DNA of 10,749 bases from Methanosarcinaceae archaeon. GTDB taxonomy: Archaea > Halobacteriota > Methanosarcinia > Methanosarcinales > Methanosarcinaceae. The translations under genes were made by a program, and so were the position numbers. The number at the start of each line of letters is the position of its first letter. Within the stretch, counting starts at the first letter, position 1. This document shows, one piece after another, positions 6,436 through 10,749 of the stretch. A model generated the notes under the pieces. The model saw nothing but the letters and a program-made list of their open reading frames with translations. It was not told the origin of the DNA and searched no databases. The stretch is from the NCBI GenBank assembly GCA_028690255.1, contig JAQVBP010000006.1:8821-19569 (forward strand), written 5' to 3'.

Positions 6436-7244
6436 TGCAGTTCCTCCTCAGTGGGCAGCAGTCCGCTTCCAACAACTTTGTGTGCGTCTCTTACTACGAA
6501 TGCGAAGTACTTGTTGAAGGATACATACCAGATAATGACACCTACAAGGGCTGTCAAGAAGGCTGCCAGCAGTCCTTCGTTGATTGCGGATGCAAGTCCT
6601 GCAACGACCAGAGCGAGGGCACCCTTTTCAACGGCCACGATGAGTGTCCTGTCCTGCTTTTCATCAGGCCCCAGGTTTGCGTTGAAGGGGTGCAGGATTC
6701 CCATACCACCGAAGATGAAAATCATTGCGATGAATCCGGGGGCAACCACATGTTCGATAACAGAGGCATATTCAAAAGTTCCGGTAATTACGGTGCTGAG
6801 CCCGATAATTACCAGGCTGCCTGCGCCTGCTATTTCCACCATTGCCTTTTCCATGATGGGGATTCCCATCCCGATCACCTTGTTTGCAAGCAAACCGATG
6901 ATTGCACCTATGACGGCTGCAGCGATGAAGGCCACTATAGGACCTGCGATCCCACCAATTGAAAGTCCGAAAAGGGAGGCCACGATTCCCATACCAAGAG
7001 CGATCATACCGATGGACGGAACCCCGGTACCAAGCCCGTAACTTGCCACACGACGGACGGCGTCAGCCCCCCAGGCAATGGCACAGATAGCGCCTAATCC
7101 ACCAAAGGCGGAAAACACAGGGTACATGGGGGAAAGGAAGTGTCCCAGATAAATGCCAATAAGTCCGCCGGCTATGCCGATTCCCATCATTGTTTGAGGA
7201 GAATAACCGCCTTTGGCTTCTCCTCCTGCTCCACCTGCAGACAT
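6432..7244 (-). CDS. mtrC: Mtr subunit C, integral membrane subunit
   Basis: MtrC is one of the three large membrane subunits (C, D, E) thought to form the Na+-conducting part of Mtr. The 270 residues start with a short glycine-rich cytoplasmic tail. About eight hydrophobic segments follow (near 19-36, 44-60, 75-95, 98-120, 139-157, 168-185, 205-222 and 224-243), many with small-residue GxxxG packing, and there is a polar C-terminal tail. ATG 7244 is preceded by GGAGTGATC, which overlaps the last codons of mtrD. The gap to mtrD is one base, and the end overlaps mtrB by four bases. Confidence 0.97.
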   Translation of the reverse strand: MSAGGAGGEAKGGYSPQTMMGIGIAGGLIGIYLGHFLSPMYPVFSAFGGLGAICAIAWGADAVRRVASYGLGTGVPSIGMIALGMGIVASLFGLSIGGIAGPIVAFIAAAVIGAIIGLLANKVIGMGIPIMEKAMVEIAGAGSLVIIGLSTVITGTFEYASVIEHVVAPGFIAMIFIFGGMGILHPFNANLGPDEKQDRTLIVAVEKGALALVVAGLASAINEGLLAAFLTALVGVIIWYVSFNKYFAFVVRDAHKVVGSGLLPTEEELQ

Positions 7245-7245
7245 T

Positions 7246-7974
7246 TTAGATCACTCCAAGCTGAGAAATTGCGATTACTGCTACAAGGGCGCAGAAAATC
7301 GTTGCTACGAAGGAAGAAGCTACCGCCTTTGGCCACTTCTTCCACTTCGGGTCGTGGAACCCTTCGATTGTACCGCCGATGTTGTAGGAAGGAATAACAG
7401 CGTTTACGAAGAAGATACCTACCGCGAATATGGCTACCAGTCCCACAAGGTCCGAGCTTGCTGTTGTTACGGCAAGGCCGACTTTCATAAGGGCGTAGTA
7501 GATGAGAGATCCGCCGAAGCCTCCAAGTCCACCGCCTATAACACCGCTTACGAAGCAGACAGTTGGAAGCCCGTGTCCTTCAGTCCCCTGGGAGACGTAG
7601 AGGTCCTGGCGGTCATGGGTCAGAGGGTCAACCTTAACCTTTGCGGAAGCAGGCACACAGCCCACCCCGTAGACGTAGACCCAGGTCCCGACCATCATGG
7701 TCACCGAGATCATGATCATCGCACCAATCGTACCGGAGGCTAATATCAGAGGCAGGTCGTCCATCACATCCATCATGTACCCGGCGCTGATAAGCCCGGT
7801 AAGTCCGGCTCCGGCCGCGAGCTGCACGGTACCGGTTCCGATACCTGTTGCCTGGGCCATAGCTGCGGGAGCTCCGCCCACAGGCACAAAGTGAACGCTC
7901 CAGGAAATCAGAACGCCACCTAAAACAATTAAGGCCATCCAGACGATGTTTGCTGTAATAGCTTCAAGAATCAT
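7246..7974 (-). CDS. mtrD: Mtr subunit D, integral membrane subunit
   Basis: MtrD is a 242-residue membrane subunit of the Na+ pump with about six hydrophobic segments (near 8-30, 51-67, 78-104, 137-163, 175-195 and 216-240). A polar loop (about 107-135) carries the sequence VKVDPLTHDRQDLYVSQG. The start overlaps the mtrE stop as ATGA and is served by GGAGG seven bases upstream inside mtrE. No signal peptide is needed because the first membrane helix begins at once. Confidence 0.97.
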   Translation of the reverse strand: MILEAITANIVWMALIVLGGVLISWSVHFVPVGGAPAAMAQATGIGTGTVQLAAGAGLTGLISAGYMMDVMDDLPLILASGTIGAMIMISVTMMVGTWVYVYGVGCVPASAKVKVDPLTHDRQDLYVSQGTEGHGLPTVCFVSGVIGGGLGGFGGSLIYYALMKVGLAVTTASSDLVGLVAIFAVGIFFVNAVIPSYNIGGTIEGFHDPKWKKWPKAVASSFVATIFCALVAVIAISQLGVI

Positions 7975-8882
7975 GCTGCTACCTCCTCTTCAGCCTTGTC
8001 TTCCTTGTATGGTCCGAAGGCTTTGCGGGCAGCGACTTCGATCTTCCTGTTCCAGATAATTAAGATAGAAACAATGATAGCACCTGCAACAACAGAAATC
8101 CAGCCAAGGCCTCTTGCAGGATCAAAAACAGTTGTAATCCAGCTTCCCAGGAAAACGGTCATTCCGAAGGCAATTCCGGTTACGGGTCCGCCGAACTTTG
8201 CACAGAACCAGGAGTTATCATACCCGTTCCTGAGTCCGGATTCCCCTCTACGGACAATGTTTCCCGAGTTTGAAGCGTTCAGACCTGAACCGAATTCAAA
8301 CTGCTGGAATTCACGCTCTGCACCATAGTGGACATCACCTGTGGACGAGCCGATGGCACCCACCGTAATACCCCAGATAAATGCAAGCAAAGGCAGCGGG
8401 AAGGGATGTCCGAGGACGGCGTTTAACAGGTATGAGATTACCAGGATACAGAACGTTGTTATGAACGCATACCCCATAATAACCGGAGTGTGGCTCAGGA
8501 TGATATCCAGATATACAGGCTGCTTGAAACGCTTTTGACTGGCGGTTCTACCCAGCGTAGCAGTAACGGCAAAGGTTCCGTGGATACATGCTGCAATGAG
8601 GGATCCGATCACCAGGGCGAAAAGCGGAGACAGACTGAAGACATCCATGAATACTACGGCAACGGTTGCCCCTATTGCACACATCAGTGCATTTGAGGGT
8701 GGTTCACCAGAGACCGCTTTGTTAAATATACGATGCGGAAACATCATCTGGGGCGCTAGCTGAACCTGCGAGTTCGGGTTACTCTGAGACCCGACATCGG
8801 ATTCAAGGTCTTCTGAGGCACCTGCAATGGTTGCAGCTACGCCCATAAGTGCCAGCACTCCCATGCCTATGAGTGGTTCCAT
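7971..8882 (-). CDS. mtrE: Mtr subunit E, integral membrane subunit
   Basis: First gene of the operon. MtrE is a 303-residue membrane subunit regarded as central to Na+ passage. Hydrophobic segments lie near 3-21, 64-83, 86-107, 133-155, 161-179, 233-252 and 260-278. The long polar loop (about 180-230) begins with SSTGDVHYGAEREFQ, which I recognise as characteristic of MtrE. The C-terminus is a charged cytoplasmic tail. ATG 8882 has the strong ribosome binding site AAAGGAGGA seven bases upstream. It ends in a 4-base overlap with mtrD. Confidence 0.97.
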   Translation of the reverse strand: MEPLIGMGVLALMGVAATIAGASEDLESDVGSQSNPNSQVQLAPQMMFPHRIFNKAVSGEPPSNALMCAIGATVAVVFMDVFSLSPLFALVIGSLIAACIHGTFAVTATLGRTASQKRFKQPVYLDIILSHTPVIMGYAFITTFCILVISYLLNAVLGHPFPLPLLAFIWGITVGAIGSSTGDVHYGAEREFQQFEFGSGLNASNSGNIVRRGESGLRNGYDNSWFCAKFGGPVTGIAFGMTVFLGSWITTVFDPARGLGWISVVAGAIIVSILIIWNRKIEVAARKAFGPYKEDKAEEEVAA

Positions 8883-8899
8883 TCCTTTTCCTCCTTTAT

Positions 8900-8919
8900 T
8901 TTATTAACATGTTAATAAA
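8900..8919. promoter_or_regulatory. 20-bp perfect palindrome in the mtr leader
   Basis: TTTATTAACATGTTAATAAA reads the same on both strands. On the minus-strand transcript it ends five bases before the GGAGG of mtrE and about 80-100 bases past the predicted transcription start. It could be a repressor operator within the leader or an A/U-rich RNA stem next to the ribosome binding site. Its role is inferred from position. Confidence 0.5.
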
Positions 8920-9020
8920 CTGGATCAAAAATACGCCGTACTTTTTTTCAAAGGTATTGCCATATCATTACAAAGAAAAATGATGATGACTAGCGTTATT
9001 TTTTGGATTAGAGAAAATCC

Positions 9021-9035
9021 TTCATAAACCTTTCG
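9021..9035 (-). promoter_or_regulatory. Probable mtr operon promoter (BRE + TATA)
   Basis: On the minus strand CGAAAGG is followed directly by TTTATGAA, close to the archaeal pattern of a BRE (CGAAA) two bases before a TTTATATA-type box. Transcription would start near position 9000, leaving a leader of ~118 bases before mtrE. A second, more AT-rich TATA candidate (TATATAATATATG, about 9068-9080) would start near 9050, but its BRE is poorer. Confidence 0.6.
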
Positions 9036-9093
9036 AAATTCGGACGCATTTAAAATATTATTAGAGGCATATATTATATACAAATATTAATAT

Positions 9094-9112
9094 ATGAACA
9101 GGTATCGTTCAT
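9094..9112. promoter_or_regulatory. Dyad ATGAAC-N7-GTTCAT upstream of the mtr promoter
   Basis: Two perfect 6-base half-sites around AGGTATC lie about 60 bases upstream of the mtr BRE. The size and spacing are those of a dimeric regulator's binding site. Which protein binds, if any, cannot be told from the sequence. Confidence 0.4.
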
Positions 9113-9480
9113 TCTGGAAAAAATATATAATATATATAAAAAATCAAATTATACACTTTTCAATATCATATAAAGATTACGATATGTAATCACCTTTTAT
9201 TTCACCTTTTTGTGAAGTTGCTTTTTTTTAGATGTGCTCTTAAGAAGCTTATTTTTCTGATTTTTATTTAATAAAAATCGTTTATGTAAATTTTTACTTA
9301 CTTAATTATCTTTTTCTCTTTTAAATGTCTTTCTATTATTCTATTTTTATCCTTACATTGTAAATATATTACCTACTATTATATAGTTACTGTAAATATT
9401 GCTCAAAAATAATTAGTTTCTTTTAAAATATATTATAAATAATTATAGACCATTTTCCGGAAACACTTTATTATATAAAA
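9113..9480. other. AT-rich divergent spacer with dyads and T-rich strand bias
   Basis: No coding frame is credible here. The stretch holds a dyad GATTAC-N5-GTAATC (9175-9191), a direct repeat CACCTTTT (9191-9198 and 9203-9210) and a palindrome with 10-base arms GATTTTTATT / AATAAAAATC around one T (9259-9279). From about 9190 to 9360 the plus strand is strikingly T-rich, with many runs of 4-8 T's. TTTCCGGAAA occurs at 9454-9463. A TATA-like TTATTATATAAAA (9468-9480) faces the plus strand. Confidence 0.5.
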
Positions 9481-9491
9481 ATATGTTCCTT

Positions 9492-9606
9492 GCAGATAAC
9501 TACAACCTGTTGATATAAGAGAAGGTTTGCGGTTATGTGTAACCTTTGCTGCATTATCTTGCCCACTCGCGGCACATCGCTCTTTTATTCAGCTTCCCTT
9601 GCATAA
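9492..9606 (+). ncRNA. Candidate small RNA or very short ORF in the divergent spacer
   Basis: This patch is richer in GC than its surroundings. The ends GCAGATAA (9492-9499) and TTATCTTGC (9555-9563) can pair with one bulge, enclosing the hairpin GGTTA-TGTG-TAACC (9531-9544). A TATA-like element lies about 25 bases before it. A 23-codon frame (ATG 9535 to TAA 9606) begins MCNLCC and has GAAGG eight bases upstream, so a small protein is an alternative. Both readings are weak. Confidence 0.2.
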
Positions 9607-9654
9607 CATTCGTAAAACTTCAGCAGGAAATTCATAAAATCAAGTTAGAGGATT

Positions 9655-9666
9655 GATTCCGGAATC
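9655..9666. repeat. Palindrome GATTCCGGAATC
   Basis: A 12-base perfect palindrome with the core TTCCGGAA lies 100 bases before the isomerase gene. The same 8-base core occurs at 9455-9462 and, between rtcB and the RHH-like gene, at 1733-1740. All three copies are outside genes. Confidence 0.4.
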
Positions 9667-9736
9667 TTAAAAATACCCGACCTTTACCATACATCGAAAT
9701 ATTTGTGCAATGTAATTCGGGAAGGAGAAAATATTA

Positions 9737-9744
9737 TTATATTT
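9737..9744 (+). promoter_or_regulatory. Probable TATA box of the isomerase-like gene (leaderless)
   Basis: TTATATTT is centred ~26 bases before ATG 9767, the distance at which archaeal transcription starts. The mRNA would then begin at or next to the start codon. The purine-rich GGAAGGAGAAAA just upstream (9719-9730) looks like a Shine-Dalgarno sequence but is 30-40 bases from any usable start, so it more likely acts as BRE. Confidence 0.5.
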
Positions 9745-9766
9745 AACAATCTGTTTTTTGAGTGTG

Positions 9767-10579
9767 ATGTTCGGAGCTTCTTCTTTTGCCGCTTTCCCGG
9801 CGGAACTTAAAGACCATGTTAATTCTATAGAGCTGTATATCCCTAAACTCGATATATACGAGGGGAAACGGCTCCAGACCTCCCGTCTGGAGAAGGTAGT
9901 TGATGAGCTTTCTGTTTACGGTTTTGCAAGTACGGTCCATGCTCCCTATTTCGCTGATTCCTCCACCTACCCCGAAGCCCTTCTTGTAGACACTGCCAGC
10001 ATGGGAGAAAGGGAATTTTTGCTTATAGAAGAGTCCATTGCCCTCGCAACCCGGATTGAGGCATCGGTAGTGGTGCTCCATCCCGGCCGGATCGGGCCGG
10101 ACCGGCAAAAATCCTTTTCCTCGATGGTAGAAAATCTCAGGGACCTTGCCTCCACTGCAGAGGACTACGGAGTCCTGCTCGGGCTGGAAAACAAGGAAAG
10201 CACGGACCCCCTGAACCTCTGCTGCGAGGCCGAAGAACTTGTGCGGGCAATCGACGCTGTCGGCTCGGACCACCTGAAAGCAACCTTTGATATAGGGCAC
10301 GCCAACCTTGCCTGCGGAGGCGATCCTGAAAAACTGGGGGGCTTTGTCCAGGCCCTCGGAAAACACATCGTTCACGTCCATCTGCACGACAACAGCGGGC
10401 AAAAAACTCCTGTGTATGACGGGGACGAGCACCTCGCCCCCGGAAAAGGCTGCGTGGACTACTCGGTCCTGAACCTTATTCCGGACTACAGAGGGATTTA
10501 CAATCTGGAGGTATTTTCTCTGGAAGATGTACGGGCAGGTAAAGAGTTTCTGGAAAATATATTAAAAAATAATGAGTGA
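9767..10579 (+). CDS. Sugar phosphate isomerase/epimerase-like TIM-barrel protein (AP endonuclease 2 / xylose isomerase superfamily)
   Basis: A 270-residue protein of the metal-dependent TIM-barrel superfamily that includes endonuclease IV, xylose isomerases and inosose or hydroxypyruvate isomerase-like enzymes. Strand-end motifs appear in the right order: HAPYF (H58), VVLHPGRIG (H105), LGLENKES (E141), TFDIGHANL (D175, H178), HVHLHDN (H205, H207, D208), HLAPGKG (H222) and NLEVFS (E248), which supply the usual Glu/Asp/His metal site. The substrate cannot be deduced. The length suits an isomerase or epimerase. The frame also contains TTG 9758 and GTG 9764, but ATG 9767 puts the first barrel strand (FGASSF) at the N-terminus, as is normal, and fits the TATA distance of a leaderless mRNA. 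It diverges from mtr and no partner genes are visible. Confidence 0.88.
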   Translation: MFGASSFAAFPAELKDHVNSIELYIPKLDIYEGKRLQTSRLEKVVDELSVYGFASTVHAPYFADSSTYPEALLVDTASMGEREFLLIEESIALATRIEASVVVLHPGRIGPDRQKSFSSMVENLRDLASTAEDYGVLLGLENKESTDPLNLCCEAEELVRAIDAVGSDHLKATFDIGHANLACGGDPEKLGGFVQALGKHIVHVHLHDNSGQKTPVYDGDEHLAPGKGCVDYSVLNLIPDYRGIYNLEVFSLEDVRAGKEFLENILKNNE

Positions 10580-10604
10580 ATTTCAAAAAAGAAAAAAAAG
10601 GTAG

Positions 10605-10698
10605 GCCGGATACGCATCGTCCCAACGGTTTTTCGATGCAGTTCCGGCTTTGAAAATATTTTTAAATTCGTTTTTTTGTATTTGTATTTTTGTATATT
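10605..10698 (+). terminator. Terminator of the isomerase-like gene
   Basis: A two-part stem (GCCGGA/TCCGGC outside, GCATCG/CGATGC inside, separated by a 3x3 internal loop) spans 10605-10648. T-rich sequence with a seven-T run at 10672-10678 follows, along with more T's. It lies 25 bases past the stop codon. The remaining bases to 10749 are AT-rich and show no gene. Confidence 0.75.
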
Positions 10699-10749
10699 TA
10701 TTTGATTAGTTAGCCAGTTATATTTAGTGGCAACCATTTATACATATAT

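Noticed and set aside
8883..9766. NrpR-type operators (GGTA-N6-TACC or GGAA-N6-TTCC) and MsvR-type TTCG boxes
   Set aside because: No correctly spaced pair was found. TTCGAAATTCG near 9032 has the wrong spacing and is explained by the BRE.
9743..10432. 229-codon minus-strand frame opposite the isomerase-like gene
   Set aside because: The plus-strand gene has all TIM-barrel motifs. The opposite frame is a shadow caused by its codon bias.

Overview
The window comes from a methanogenic archaeon of the Methanosarcina type. The central block is the complete eight-gene mtr operon (mtrE-D-C-B-A-F-G-H, all on the minus strand), which encodes the sodium-pumping methyl-tetrahydromethanopterin (tetrahydrosarcinapterin in Methanosarcina):coenzyme M methyltransferase. 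The gene order, the subunit sequences, the AT-rich intergenic DNA, the GGAGGTGAT-type ribosome binding sites and the BRE/TATA promoter elements all fit a mesophilic Methanosarcina. I assign the genus by recognition of sequences and cannot fix the species.

Layout. Positions 1-44 are an (AATTT)n tandem repeat cut by the window edge. It is followed by rtcB (118-1647, +), the RNA-splicing ligase, with an extra acidic N-terminus. Convergent to it is a minus-strand gene (1756-2919) for a 387-residue protein with a ribbon-helix-helix-like N-terminus and a long unrecognised C-terminal region. About 1 kb without a convincing protein gene follows (2920-3962). It holds the promoter of that gene, an 11-bp-stem hairpin, a GC-richer patch that may be a non-coding RNA or an old mobile-element remnant, and the mtr terminator. 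The mtr operon fills 3963-8882. A divergent intergenic region of almost 900 bp (8883-9766) carries the mtr leader and promoter, several perfect or near-perfect dyads and very T-rich DNA. Last is a TIM-barrel sugar phosphate isomerase/epimerase-like gene (about 9767-10579, +), probably read from a leaderless mRNA, with a good terminator behind it.

How the genes work together. MtrH moves the methyl group from methyl-tetrahydrosarcinapterin to the Co(I) corrinoid of MtrA, and the methyl group then passes to coenzyme M. Demethylation of MtrA is coupled to Na+ export through the membrane subunits MtrC, MtrD and MtrE, with MtrA, B, F and G each adding a single membrane helix. The reading frames are packed with 4-base stop/start overlaps or gaps of 1-14 bases, and Shine-Dalgarno sequences lie inside the end of the preceding gene, so translation is likely coupled. 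The RHH-like protein is the only DNA-binding candidate in the window, and the dyads around the mtr promoter are the most obvious regulatory signals. Any link between the two is inference. I found no clearly new multi-gene system. The most interesting unexplained parts are the two long intergenic regions and the RHH-domain protein.
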